A stretch of 64,000 bases of DNA from Auxenochlorella pyrenoidosa (lineage: Eukaryota; Chlorophyta; Trebouxiophyceae; Chlorellales; Chlorellaceae). A program made the translations under genes and the position numbers. The stretch spans positions 450,754 to 514,753 of the forward strand of contig KQ482003.1 of NCBI GenBank assembly GCA_001430745.1, written 5' to 3'. Under the pieces are notes generated by a model. That model was not told the origin of the DNA, did not search any database, and saw only the letters and a list, made by a program, of their open reading frames with translations. Of the stretch, positions 32,659-44,250 are shown one piece after another. Every line of letters starts with the position of its first letter. Positions within the stretch are counted from its first letter, which is position 1.

Positions 32659-35600
32659 ATGGAGGATGCTCCCGGCTTCAAGGACTTCACAGTAGCCACG
32701 GCATTTGAGCGGTGAGGTTGGTTGTTATGAATTCAGCGCCGGCCCCCATGTGTGCGAGGCACGCTACACCGCCTGCCAGGCTGAAGGCACGCAGTGAGCA
32801 GGCAAGCCAGCATGCAGCCATCCCCCATGCCCTCTACCCATCGCAGGTTTGTGGCCTCGGTCGAGACCTGCGTGGCCACCTGGGCAGCCAAGCCGGGCGG
32901 TGCAGGGCCGCACAGGCTGCAGGCACAGCTGCAGCACCGCTTCCCCTGGCGGTCGGAGCCGTACGTCCTGGCGCTGCACCTGCCGCCAGCTGCAGACCCC
33001 CCGGCTCAGCAGGGGCAGCCACAGCAGGACCAGCAGGGGCAGGGGCAGCAGCCCGGCAGCGCACTGGCGTGGCCTCTGGCCAGCGGCGCGTTGATGCACG
33101 ATGCGCCCGGGCGCCTGCAGCAGTGGTTTGGTGTGACCGCCTTCCTGCTGCTCACGCCCGACTCCTACTCGGGTCGGGTGCTGGAGGAGGAGGTGAGCTG
33201 GGGGTGGGGTGGGGGGGGGAGGGGCGGGCGTGCTCCGAGACGGCATCAACAAGTTGTGGCAGGTTGCGCACCTGTGAGCGAGCTGTTGCTGTGCTTGCAC
33301 GTCGTGTGCTGGTGTAGCAGCACGCTGTGAAGATGGAGCTTGTGTGCCCTGCCCTGCCCATCTGCCTGCCTCCCGCCCTGTAGGAAGTGCACACGCTGCT
33401 GTCGGCTGCGGCCGTGGCGCTCTCTCACGCCCGCATCACCTGGCCGCTGCTGGTGCCTGTCCATGATGCCGTGCGAGACGGGTACCGCGGCGTGGCGGTC
33501 GCTGCAGGCGGCACCACCCTGCACTTTGACACCGACTCCACTCACACCAGCCGCCTTCGGCCGGGTCTGCTCAGCCTTCCGCAGCAGCTGCTGCTGTTTG
33601 CGCGGCAGCTGGGCGCCGCCGGCGCCCCGGCTGCTGCGGCTGCCTGCCGCGCTGCGACGGGCACTGAGCTGGAGCTGCCTGCCAGCATGGCAGCAGACGC
33701 TGCCGCCGGCGGCACCAGCCGGCCCTGCTCGGCAGGTGGCAGCGGTCGGCACGTGGCGCTGGCGGTGCGGTACAGCTATGCAGTGGCTGAGCCGGGGGAG
33801 GCCGAGGAGGGCGGCAGCGACGGCAGGTGGGCAGAGCATGAGCGGCCAGCCGGCGATGGCGCCAGCGGCGAGTGGGATGAGCAGGCGCCGTGGCGTCCCT
33901 GGGCGGCACAGGCCGACCCTGTCGGTGAGCCATCCCTGTGGGCTGTTTGAGCACGGGGCCAGCCATGGCCTGCAGTGGTCTCCAGTGCATGCTGCAACGA
34001 TGCCCAGTTTGGTGCCTTCATGCTGCGTATCGACTGGATGCCCAGCTTGAGCCTGCTGTTGGCGCTCACGGCAGCGCCCTCTCTTGCCTTGCCCTGCCCC
34101 GTCTTCCGCAGGCTGCTTGGAGCTGGATGTTGTGTGGCGCTTCCCTAGCGTCACAGCTGCACTGCACACGCACACCGGCGAGCCCAGCAGCACGCCTGAT
34201 GCGGAGGCAGGCCCTGGGGGCCTGGCGCCTGCAGACGCGGCAGAGTGGAGGCTGGTGGCGCTGGGCACCAGCTACGAGCGGGACACCGGGCCCCGTGGCT
34301 TTGTGCTGCGAGCAGGCGAGTGGGTGGTCCCCGCAGGGTCCGCCTGCCTTCCCGCTGCTCCAAGGCGCCCTCGCGTGGCAACCTCCTGTTTTTCGCAGCT
34401 ACGGAGCCAGCTGCAAAATTGCCGAAGGGTGGTGGAATGGCAGCGCAGACGAGGGGGTTCAAACCACTCCTCCCACCCCCTGCCCCGCCCTCTTCTTCTC
34501 GCAGTGGACAAGCCGCGCCGCTTCCTGCGCCTGCAGTCCCTGGCGGGCGGCGCGGCGCAGCACATCCTGGCTGGCAGCGCCGAGGTGGCGCCAGAGCTGC
34601 TGCCCTCAGACTCCAGCTTCTCTGGCATGCTGCTCAAATTGGCAGACAGTGCCAAGTGAGTGCACCGTCGGGATCCTGGTGGGGTGGGGGTGGCTATAAG
34701 TATGGCTAGGGCAGCCTGCTGTCATCAGCCTGCCACGGCGCTTTCTTGGGGGTTAACGCGCTGCGTGCCACTGCCATTCCTCAATGAGGGCCATGCCCTC
34801 GTCACGGGAAGCAGTGGTGTCATCTGGTGCGTGCCGCTGTGCCTTTGCGCAAGGAGCACCCCTGCTCCTGCTCACCGGAACCTGACCCGTGCCCCACCCA
34901 TCTTTGCCGTGTGCAGGTATGCCGCGCTGGCGCCCGACCTGGGCAGCCTTGCCTCCGCCGACTGGTGGCTGCAGCAGGGCGCGTACCAGCCGCCGCTGGC
35001 ACCGGACTGGGTGCTGCAAGAGGCGACCCGGGATGTGCTGCAGGTGAGCAGAAGGCTGCTGGCACGGAACGCAGTTTTCCTCCTTCCATCTTTTGGAGGT
35101 CGCATCCCGACTTGACAGTCTTGACCACACCAGCCTGCCCTTCTGGCCTGCAGATGGCTGTCCTGCCTGTCTGGCCGGCGTTCCCTCCCGGCTCAGTTGC
35201 CTGGCCCACCAATGCGGCGGGGCAGCACGGCTGTTTGGGCAAGGCAGCGCCGCTGGGCGCGCTGATCAGCAGGTGAGGCCCAGGGACTCACAGGCTGCCT
35301 ATTCCTTGCTGCTTGCAGGGGGATGCGCCACTGATGGGGCCAGGGCTGGTGGCTGTTTCCGTTCATGGCAGCCATCATCCCTGCCTGGTGCCCTGTGCTC
35401 CCTTGCCCTCTGCAGGTTTGCACTGCACGCCATGGCCCTGGGCAGCCCACGCTCGGTGGCGGAGCTCTGGTCCCGCTTTGTCAGCGCCCTGCGCCTGCAG
35501 TACTGGGAGGCGCTGCAGCCGCTCCCCCGCATGCGCTTGGACGAGGAGCAGGGCCGCCAGCAGGGCAGCGATTCGGAGCAGCAGCAGCAGTCCCAGCAGG

Positions 35601-38164
35601 GAGATGGAGGAGTGGGCGCCGACGACAGCGCCAGCACCGGCAGCACCAGGCCAGAGCCGCCAAATCTGGAGCTCAGCCTGCTGCACCAGAAGCTGCAGAT
35701 GCTGGACCTGTGCATACACCTGCTGCAGGAGCAGCGCGCGCAGCAGGGGCAGCAGGCGCGTCATGAGGCTGCTCCACAGCCAAACGGCAGCCACCCCGCA
35801 GGTCCGCCCCAGGCCGCGTCCAGCCCAGCGCGGGAGCTGGATGGGTGGGGCTGGGACAGCGGCGACGAGGCCCAGGCACCTCAAGAGGGTGGCCGACAGC
35901 AGGCGCAGCATGAGCAGCAGCAGCAAGCCGAGCGCCAGCAAGGCAGGCAGCGGCAGCCGTCCCCTAGCAGCAGCACCAGCAGTTACTTCTCGGCAGCAGG
36001 CGGCTCCGAGGCAAGCTCCCTCTCCACCATCAGCCCCGCCCGCAGCGTGGATCAGCTGCAGGCGCAGCAGTCAGCGGAATCTGCAGGCGTGGCTGGCGCA
36101 GGGCCGGGCCCAGGAGCAGCGGCGGCAGCAGCTGCATGGTCGCCAGCACTAGCCAGCGCAGCAGCTAGCGATGGTGCAGACGGCGCGGCGTGTGGCGGTG
36201 ATGCTGCGGCCACAGGGCCCGCATTGCTCGCGGGGGATGCAGGCGAAGGCGCTGTGGGCGTGCTACCTGGCGCCTCGCTCGGCCTCCACCCTGACCGGCC
36301 ACTGCGGGTGCCAGCAGTGCAGGACCCGCCGCCGCAGACGGAGGACCTGCTGGCTGAGCAGCAGTCGGCGTTGCAGGTAGGGGTGGCTGCGAGCGGGCAG
36401 GCACCAGCGCGCATGCTGCCTTTACTGGTTGAGATGTGCTGCCATCCCTCTTGGTCTCATCACAGTCCACATGCTCGCTGACTGCCAACCTGCCAACCCG
36501 TTGCTCGCAGGCGCACCCGGCGTCGCCCGGCCAGGACGCCTCTGCCCTGCGAACTCAGCTGCAGGGGCGCATGCTGCTGTCAGACATGCAGGCATTCAAG
36601 GCTGCCAACCCGGGCTGCTGCCTGTTAGGTGAGGACGGCTGACGCATACGCTGGCATCTAAAAGCTGCTTGCGCCCGTGAAAGCCAGCTCAGTGTTGGTG
36701 AATCAGTCGTGAGGGAGCGCCACCGCGCCACCCTCCCCACTCTCCGCTGCCTGCTCCGCCATGCAGATTTTGTGCGGTGGCACTCTCCAAAGGACTGCGT
36801 CCCAGCTCCCTGCGGCAGCTGGAAGCTGTCCAAGCGGATGGCGGCAGACGTGGGTGCATGCTGCGTCCCGTGCTCGCAATGCACTGGGCGGCTGTGCTGG
36901 CCTGGCCAGGCCCAGCGTGCTGCAGCTGTTGAGCTTTTCAATCATAAGAAACTTCACTTCTGTCACCCTGGCGTGCTTGACTGGCTCCTCTGGCTGAGAT
37001 CATCACACTGCGCACAGCAGGTTTGCTGACCCGGGCGTTCCTTGCTTTGACCCTGACCCGCGCCTGCAGGGCAACGCGTGGCAGCAGCTGTGGGCGTCGG
37101 CGGCGCCGCTGCCCGCCGCGCGGCAGCGGCCCCTGCTGGACCCCCAGCTGGAGGGCGAGCGCGCGCTGCACTTCCTGGAGACCCTCCCCCCCGCCGCCCT
37201 CTACGCAGACCTGCTGGCGGTCGGGTACAGCGCTGCGGTGCAGCTGCTGCGCACGGCGGGCCCGGCGGCAGGGCTGCCTGCGGTGCAGCGCCAGCTGGGC
37301 TGCCTCGAGGCCGCTGCCCGGCTGGAGCTGCTGCACGGCGTGGCAGCCAGGGAGGCGCCTGCACAGGCCAGCGAGCAGCAGGGCAACGGCAGCAGCGGCG
37401 CAGCACCGGCGACAGCGACAGCAGAGCCAGCAGCAGCAGCGAGAGGTGACGAGGAGGCAGCGGCGGCGGATGCTGCTGGTTGGGAGGAGGAATGGGAGGC
37501 GGACCAGGATGAGGAACAGCGTGCAGCCGAGCCTCCTCCCAGGCAGCCGCCTCAGCCTGCCTGGCTGCAGTCGGTGTATGGCAGCGGCCTGAGCAGCTGG
37601 CGCTATCATCGCCTCCTGTTGCTGCTGGGCTGCGCTGAGCAGACAGTCGTGGCGGCACACTCGCTGCTGCTGCGCCTGGGGTGGCATCCAAGGCAGCAGT
37701 GTGCGAGCAGCAGCGATGGCAGCGGCGGCTGTGACAGAGAGTTTGCAGCAGCATCAGCTGATCAACTGATCTGCTCAGCTCTGGGCGAGCAGGAGCCATC
37801 ATGCCAGGTGCCCGCGGCAGCACAACAGAACGTTGCGCCAGCATCTGCTGTTGACCTGCCAGCAGCACACAGGCAGGCTGCCGAAGCGCTGCTGAAGTGG
37901 GATGATGAGCCCACTGATGACAGCGGCAGTGACAGCGCGGCTGGCGGGGCAGCAGGCAAGTGGCAGCCCCCTTTCCAGCAGGAGTGGCTGCTGCAGGTGC
38001 ACGCGGGGCATGCTCCATCTAATGGCAGCCAACCCGGCCATGGCGCCCCTGGCAGTGGCTACAGCGCCCTGCCGGTGCTGCAGCGGATGTATGTCAAGGC
38101 GCTGCCGGCAGGGGTCCGCGTTGCCACCGTGCTGGGCGCCGAGCCTTGCAGCCTGGCAACCTGA
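32659..38164 (+). CDS. RAB3GAP1: RAB3GAP1 homologue (Rab3 GTPase-activating protein catalytic subunit)
   Basis: Catalytic subunit of the RAB3GAP complex, which with RAB3GAP2 acts on Rab GTPases (Rab3 GAP and Rab18 GEF in animals). Exon 1 (32659-32711) encodes MEDAPGFKDFTVATAFER, matching the family N-terminus; the next exon starts FVASVETCVATWAAKP. Conserved landmarks in order: LQQWFGVTAFLLLTPDSYSG, LLSAAAVALSHARITWPLLV, LLHQKLQMLDLCIHLL, GWGWDSGDEAQ, VQDPPPQTEDLLAEQQSAL, GRMLLSDMQAFKAANPGCCL, DFVRWHSPKD and PLPAARQRPLLDPQLEGERA. The last lies in the region holding the catalytic Arg of the human protein. The C-terminus LPVLQRMYVKALPAGVR also matches, with TGA 38162-38164. Gln/Ala-rich inserts (about 35560-36160 and 37370-37470) make it longer than a minimal family member. 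RAB3GAP2 is not in the window. Confidence 0.9.
33199..33232 (+). repeat. G-run cluster just after a RAB3GAP1 splice donor
   Basis: Immediately after the donor following LEEE, the intron opens with several runs of 4-9 G on the coding strand. It is a possible RNA G-quadruplex or G-run splicing enhancer. Confidence 0.5.
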
Positions 38165-38421
38165 CAAACCGGGCAGCAGAACCGTGCAGTCTTTTAATGG
38201 CATACGCTGCCTCTTAAAAAGCACAATACAAATGAGAGATGTGAAACAGTTGCGGCCAGGGCAACATGAAGAGCCGGGGGAGCAGCGTGCTGCTGCGCTC
38301 TGTTGGCATGCCGTGCTGTCGGCGAAGGGAAGACCAAGGGTCAAGGAGCCCAGGTCGTCATGGCGCCTCTTGGCCAACCCGATCGCAGATTTTGCGTATC
38401 AAAGATCCTTTATTCGGCGAA

Positions 38422-39571
38422 ATGCAGCTGCTCGTGCGCAGCGCGAGGGGTCGGACGCTGGCGGTCTCCGCCGAGGGCTCGGAGACCGTCGCAGACCTGA
38501 AGCTCCGCCTACAGGCAGGTTTTGCGTTCGAAAGTACTTTACGCAGGTTGAGCGGGGTTGCGCTCCATGGCCGACCAGCCGAGTCCCGCCGCCGACGCGT
38601 CGGTCGACTTGCGCCTGCTCACCCACTCCCCCGCAGGCAAAGGATGGCATGCCCATGTGCCATCAGACACTGGTGCACGCCGGCAAGCTCCTGGAGGACA
38701 GCTTTGAGCTGAAAGCTTATGGCCTGGAGGCTGGCTGCACCCTGCACCAAGGCAGCCGACTGCGCGGCGGCAAGCCCGTCAAGGTGCGCCCTGGCTGTCG
38801 GCTCACGCAGGCTGCTTCTGCCTCCCATCCAAGCATATCCTCCCTCAAAACTCGATGATCCGAATGCACCACGCCTTCCAAGCTAACAAACGTGTTTCTA
38901 TTACGATGGGCCCTGCCCACCTCGCCCGCTGCACAATCAGACGCGGCTTCCACCCGCTGGCATCCCCCACCCTCGCAGGTGAAGATCGTCACCAACCACC
39001 TGCCCTGCGGGCAGGAGGTCACCATCGATCTGGAGCCCTCTGCTACCAAGCAGGCAAGCCAAGCGGGGTGTGCACCCCAGATGGCGCATCAACCTCCAAC
39101 GTCTTTACACCTGGAAAGCGTCGCCCAGCATGCAAGATCAACTTGCGGCTCCCTTGCATCTGAACAGTCTGCCGGGTGCCATGCCTGGCCCTTCAGGAGA
39201 TCAAGCAGAAGCTGGAGGCGGCCACAGGGGTGCCCGCGCTGCACCAGAAGGTCATGCTCAGCGGCATCAGCCAGATTGTGATGGGAGACAAACGGTGAGC
39301 TGGCCAGCCAGCAGAACACGAGCCTTTGGGCTGCAGGCATTCCCTTCGTCTGTTCTGGAGGCACACCTACACTCGCTGGCACGCGTGTGATGGTGTTGCG
39401 CAGCGACGCTGCTGGCTGGCACTGGGCTGCCTAGGACTGGTGCCTTTTTGAGAAGCTTCGATCCAATGCAACCCTGGCCGTCCAACTCTCTCTGCATGCA
39501 GTACCAACATCGGCTTCTGCTCCTGCGGAAGCGCAAGCGGAGTTGACATGGCGGTGGGCAGCAAGAGCTGA
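38422..39571 (+). CDS. Diverged ubiquitin (76 aa, RLRGG) fused to a second ubiquitin-like segment
   Basis: ATG 38422 begins MQLLVRSARGRTLAVSAEGS. The first unit is exactly 76 residues and ends CTLHQGSRLRGG, the length and C-terminus of ubiquitin; by hand alignment 32 of 76 positions match conserved ubiquitin. Lys27, Lys33 and Lys48 are kept; Lys6, Lys11 and Lys29 are Arg, and Lys63 is Ala. The Leu8/Ile44/Val70 patch is Ala/Val/Gly. After GG the chain continues KPVK, then VKIVTNHLPCGQEVTIDLEP, EIKQKLEAATGVPALHQKVM and LSGISQIVMGDKR, a second beta-grasp-like segment. The last exon (39502-39571) gives TNIGFCSCGSASGVDMAVGS and then TGA 39569-39571; it is the least certain. Introns at 38515 and 39054 have GC donors. 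It could be a processed modifier precursor or a stable tandem-Ubl protein. Confidence 0.72.
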
Positions 39572-39813
39572 TTGGGCTTTGTGCTACAGATCGGCTGTGG
39601 ACAAGTTTGATAGTTGAACAAAGGTATTTGCTGACAAATGCAACCAGCTGCCTCTTCTTGTACTCTATGATGTTGCAACAGTGGAAAGGATGAAAGAATG
39701 AGGCACATGACACACTAGAAAATGGCAACGAAAGATGAGACACACAGAGTACGAGACAGGTGTATGACATGAAATGGATCGCTGTGCGCCTATGCTGCTA
39801 ACACCTGCCTGGG

Positions 39814-41727
39814 TCACGACTTGCTGTGCTCGCTGCCGCTGGAGCTCTCTTCTTCGCTGCTGTCTTCCTCACTGCTGTCGCTATCCTCCTCGCTGCTGCT
39901 CTCATCCTCAGTGCTGCTGCCGCCACCTTGACGCGCACTGCCTCCATGCCCTTGGGCGCTGGCTCCGCCATCGCTGCCATCTGCAAAGAAGATGATGACA
40001 TGAGTGTTTGCAGGAGGAAGACAGCATGCAAGTTTGGCCGAAGCAAAAACACACGCCGCACCTGGATGCCATGGACTGCGGCAGCTCACATGTGCAACCC
40101 TGCCTCCCTGCGGCAGCCCACAGCAGAGACTGACCTGACGACGAGGTGTCTTCATCGCTGCCGCTGCCACTGCTGCTGCTCTCCTCGCTGCTGCTGCTGC
40201 TGGTGTCGTCGCTGCTGCTGGTGGTGCCCTCGTCTGCGGGACGGCAGCACGGGGCATGAAGGCTTGGGAGGCCTGTCAGGCTCACCACGCTGGCAAGCTG
40301 AAAAGAGGCAACCTGGAGGCATGCAGGTGCCATCCACAACACCGGCGCAGGCAGGGCAGCCAGGCACGCGCACCTGAGGACACGTTGGCTCCTCGGGGTG
40401 CTGCCGCCCTGGCCACCGCTGCAAATGCCGCTCTCGCGGCTGGTGCCCCTGCTACGGGTGCCGCGCCTGCCGCTGCTCCTCCGGCTGCCTGGCCCCCACC
40501 CTCAGATGACTCGTCGTCAGAAGACTCCTCTGACGACGTGTCGCCCTCTGAGCTGGAGGTCTCCTCTTCCCGGGATTCCCCAGAGGAGGTGGCGGCGGCC
40601 GCCACATGCAGGTAATCCTCGGTGGGCAGGAAGGCCAGCGCCACCGCCGCGCCCTTGCTGCCATCCAGGCTGCTGCCTTCGCTGCTGCTGTCGTCCAGGC
40701 TGCTGCTGTCGTCGTTGCTGCTGCTGCTGGGCCCGTCAGAGGAGAGGAGGTCGATCACGCCGCCGTCGTTGTCCTCGTGCACGCCGGCGCCGCCGGCGCC
40801 CTCCCAGCTGTCCTCGCTGTCCCAGTCGTCGCTGCTGATGTCGCTCTGCGGGCGGGGGCGGGCAGGCAGGCAGGCAGGCAGCGGGTGGGAAGGGGCGAGC
40901 AGCAGGGCGAGATGGAGGGGGAGGGGCTTGCGGGGCTTGCACAGGCAGCCGCAGCCTTGGGCCGCCGCCATGCACAAACAGGCATGCCGCTCTGCCACGC
41001 CCACGGGCGTCACTGCAGTGCAACTAGCACAGAGTCACCCGAGGCCCAACGCAGGCAATTGGCCTGAGCAGCGTTTCAATGTCCAGTATGCCGCACACAC
41101 TCCGCCTCGCACCGCTGCCCATGCCCGGCTTCCCGGCGTGTCCCCTGCCCTCCACCCCCCCCCGCACCCCCACCTCCTCCCCGGGGGCGGGCTCCGGGTC
41201 CTCCACGCTGTTGCCGATGGAGAACTCGTCGGGGTCCATCCCATCCCCCAGCTCCATCTCCCGCTGCATCTGCTCCATGATTGCCCGCGCCTGGTCGGGG
41301 GGAGCAGGCAGCAAGGGCTGCGGCAGCTGAGAGCTGGGAAGGGAAGGAAGGGGCCTGCAGGCGCAACACTTTGCAACGCGAGCATGCACCACGCTGCATA
41401 CCCCGCAACAGAAAGGAGGAGAAGGAGTCTCAAAAATAGGATCAGATCCGGCATGCTGCATTTTAAAATCACAGGCGATCGTGCCCAGACGCCACGCCGC
41501 GGCCCCCGCTTCCTCACCTCCCGCCGCACTTCCTCCTGCTGCGCCGTGATGCCCTCGTTGCTGCGGCTCTCAAAGGACTGGTTCCCCCACAGCACCACCC
41601 TGCCGGGCAGCAGTTCCCCCCGCTCCACCCGCTGCCGCTGCTCCGGCGAGGCGCGGCGCCCCGTGGCGCGCACCCCCTCTGGGCCCGCCATCCCGCGGGG
41701 AGCCGCTATCCACACATCCTTGGGGGG
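39814..41727 (-). CDS. Acidic Ser/Asp/Glu-rich coding region, probably the 3' part of the F-box/beta-helix gene
   Basis: Read leftwards from the gap, the first supported exon starts after a good acceptor (CTGCAG) with EEPPKDVWIAAPRG and continues GELLPGRVVLWGNQSFESRS, NEGITAQQEEVRR. The next exon has ARAIMEQMQREMELGDGMDP and DEFSIGNSVEDPEP. Three further exons are extremely acidic: SDISSDDWDSEDSWEG, DGPSSSSNDDSSSLDDSSSE, then runs of SSSEE/SSDD, ending GSEHSKS and TGA 39816-39814. Because the first visible exon begins at an acceptor and has no start codon of its own, its 5' end must lie in or beyond the assembly gap. The simplest reading is one gene with the F-box/beta-helix exons to the right. 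The Ser/Asp/Glu runs would make many CK2-type phosphorylation sites. I do not recognise a domain in this part. Confidence 0.6.
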
Positions 41728-41931
41728 CTCCTCCTGCAGCGGCAGCGGCAGCAGCAGGGGCATTAATCGTGCATGCCGAGTGGGGCACAAGCGCTGCAGC
41801 TCCAGCGCCTCAGATCCTGCTTGAACAAGGCTGCTGCCCGCGCAACCCCTGGTGACCCGCCCTCCCCCCTTGCTGCCGCCTCAGCGCCTGTGTGCGCCCC
41901 CCGCGCTGCCCGCTGGCCCCCACCCACCCCG

Positions 41932-42455
41932 NNNNNNNNNNNNNNNNNNNNNNNNNNNNNNNNNNNNNNNNNNNNNNNNNNNNNNNNNNNNNNNNNNNNN
42001 NNNNNNNNNNNNNNNNNNNNNNNNNNNNNNNNNNNNNNNNNNNNNNNNNNNNNNNNNNNNNNNNNNNNNNNNNNNNNNNNNNNNNNNNNNNNNNNNNNNN
42101 NNNNNNNNNNNNNNNNNNNNNNNNNNNNNNNNNNNNNNNNNNNNNNNNNNNNNNNNNNNNNNNNNNNNNNNNNNNNNNNNNNNNNNNNNNNNNNNNNNNN
42201 NNNNNNNNNNNNNNNNNNNNNNNNNNNNNNNNNNNNNNNNNNNNNNNNNNNNNNNNNNNNNNNNNNNNNNNNNNNNNNNNNNNNNNNNNNNNNNNNNNNN
42301 NNNNNNNNNNNNNNNNNNNNNNNNNNNNNNNNNNNNNNNNNNNNNNNNNNNNNNNNNNNNNNNNNNNNNNNNNNNNNNNNNNNNNNNNNNNNNNNNNNNN
42401 NNNNNNNNNNNNNNNNNNNNNNNNNNNNNNNNNNNNNNNNNNNNNNNNNNNNNNN
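41932..42455. other. Assembly gap (524 N)
   Basis: A run of N interrupts the minus-strand gene. It follows a C-rich stretch on the left, so GC-rich sequence that failed to assemble is the likely cause. The true length may differ from 524. Confidence 0.98.
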
Positions 42456-44250
42456 CAGCTCCTCGCAGCAGAGCACCAGCGGGCCGCGCTCGTACGCCCA
42501 CATGCAGCAGTCCTGGATGACCGCGGTGCTGCTCTGCACGGTCACCGGGTCGGCAATGTCCACAAAGGAGCACCTGCGGGGGGGGGGGGGAACATGGCAG
42601 CGTTCAATTCAGTTGAGCGGGCTGCGGGCGAGCACGCGGTCGCTCCCCTCGCAGGCTGGCGCTGCCACAAGGGCGGCCTCTGCGCTCGCCAGCCAGCATG
42701 CCAGGCTGCCGCGAGCTGATGGGCCGGCTACGCCTGCGCCGCTGGCGGCAGCCCTGCACCGGGCTTGCCTGCGCATGACGAGCGTGGTCTCGGGGTGCGT
42801 CCACAGGCTGTCCCCCGTGCACTTGACCTCGCAGTCGGTCATCTCCAGGCGGCCCGCCATGAGGGAGATGCCCACGTGCAGCTGGCAGTGCTCCAGGCGC
42901 AGGCAGGTGTGCTCGTCCTGCGGGCGCAGCAACACAGGGCAGTTGAACATGCTCCACAGCTGGCAAGGACCAAGCTGCCGCTCCACAGCTGCCAAGAGTG
43001 CCGCAGGCTTCCCTTCCTTGGGGGGGGCCATGTGCCCCACACAGTGCACCTCAGCGTCCCCAGTGAAAGTGCCCGCCCTGGCCCCCACCCCACCCCCCAA
43101 CCCCCCAACCCACCCCTCCCCTCCCCCCTGCGCACCTTCAAGTCCTGTATGCCGATGTAGCTGCCCTGCAGCACCTCGCAGTGCCGCATGCAGATGTGCT
43201 GGCAGCGCGGGCCAAACTCCACCAGGAAGAAGACCGACTCGTCAATCTGGGGCGGGGGCAGCGTGGCCAGCAGGGGAGAGGTGTGGAGGACAGCGTCGCC
43301 AGCAAGGGCAGGGCCCGGCATGGCATTTTGCACCAGGCAGAGGCGGACCCAGCAGATGCCAGGCATGGGGCTTGCTGGGCTGAGCCACGCCCCCCGCCAC
43401 CGCCCCCCCCCACCCCACCCCACCCCACCCCACCCCACCTGGTGCGACTTGAGCACGAGGTTCTCCAGCAGGCAGCCCCGCCCCGTGGCCATGATGGCAA
43501 AGCGCGCAGGGGAGAGGATGCGCGCCCTGCCGTCGTCGCACGTCAGGTGCAGCGGCTTCTTCAGCAGCAGCGCCTCCTGTCGGGAGGAAACGGCAGCCAC
43601 CACGTGACGGAATGTTCTGTTGCAACAGCTGCACCTAGCCTCCAGCTGCCTCCCCTTCACCCTCAACACGCCGCCTGCAAATGCGTCTGCAGCTTGCAGG
43701 CCCGCAAATGTGCGGTGGCAGCAAGCCACCTGGCTCTGCTGCTCGCTAACGGCAGGCAGGGGCACCTTGTAAAACCCTGGCAGCAGGTGCACGGTGTCTC
43801 CGGGCTCTGCCGCCTCGATGGCGTCCTGCACGCTCATGCCAGGCAGCTGGTGCGAGTGGACCAGGCCCTGTGCAAGGTCCCGCAGCCGCTTGCACACTGC
43901 AGGGGGCGAGAGCGACAGACCGGGCACCATGGCTGCATGAAGCGGCAAGCAGCGTCGATGGCAGGTGCTGCATTGTGGCGGCAATCATCAAGCACAGATC
44001 CCTGCCACAATGTGCGCAACGAGCCGGTCTGCACAGCGATGGAAGAGTTGCAGGAACACCCAGACGGCGACACAGCACAGCACTCACCCAGCATCACAGT
44101 CCGCCGGTCAGCCCCCAGCCGCTTCACTATGTGCTGCAGCACTCCATCGTGCAGATCCATCAGCTGCGTCTTTGCTGGTGCTGGCCCCGCCGTGGGCTCA
44201 GGCGCCGCCGCAGCATCCCGCCGTGCACGCTTGACGCGTGGCCGCGCCAT
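42456..44250 (-). CDS. F-box-like / right-handed beta-helix protein, 5' part (runs into gap)
   Basis: ATG 44250 opens MARPRVKRARRDAAAAPEPT, a basic, nuclear-signal-like start. A degenerate F-box spans the first intron (DLHDGVLQHIVKRLGADRRT, VMLG, then VCKRLRDLAQ). After it comes a parallel beta-helix domain as in FBXO11-type proteins: SVQDAIEAAEPGDTVHLLPG, KKPLHLTCDDGRARIL, ATGRGCLLENLVLKSHQ, QHICMRHCEVLQGSYIGIQD, LRLEHCQLHVGISLMAGRLE, VTVQSSTAVIQDCCMWAYER and GPLVLCCEEL, then N. FBXO11-type proteins are substrate receptors of SCF ubiquitin ligases. The 3' half is lost in the gap; the acidic exons at 41727-39814 probably complete it. The F-box call is weaker than the beta-helix call. Confidence 0.78.
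43388..43440 (-). repeat. (TGGGG)n intronic repeat beside a splice donor
   Basis: On the plus strand this is a C8 run followed by CCCCA units. On the coding strand the intron therefore opens GTGGGGTGGGG... right after the exon ending LKSHQ. A second G-rich intron start lies at 43136-43081 in the same gene. Not telomeric: it is internal and short. Confidence 0.75.

Noticed and set aside
38422..38764. Plain polyubiquitin or ubiquitin-ribosomal fusion gene
   Set aside because: Identity is too low for ubiquitin, which is nearly invariant, and the part after GG does not resemble eL40 or eS31.
41035..41790. Independent gene starting just left of the assembly gap
   Set aside because: Its first conserved residues follow a clear acceptor and the only ATG lies in the apparent intron; a 3' part of the gapped gene fits better.
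43403..43439. (CCCCA)n run resembling telomere-type repeats
   Set aside because: Short, internal to an intron, and unlike the TTTAGGG-type repeats of green algae.
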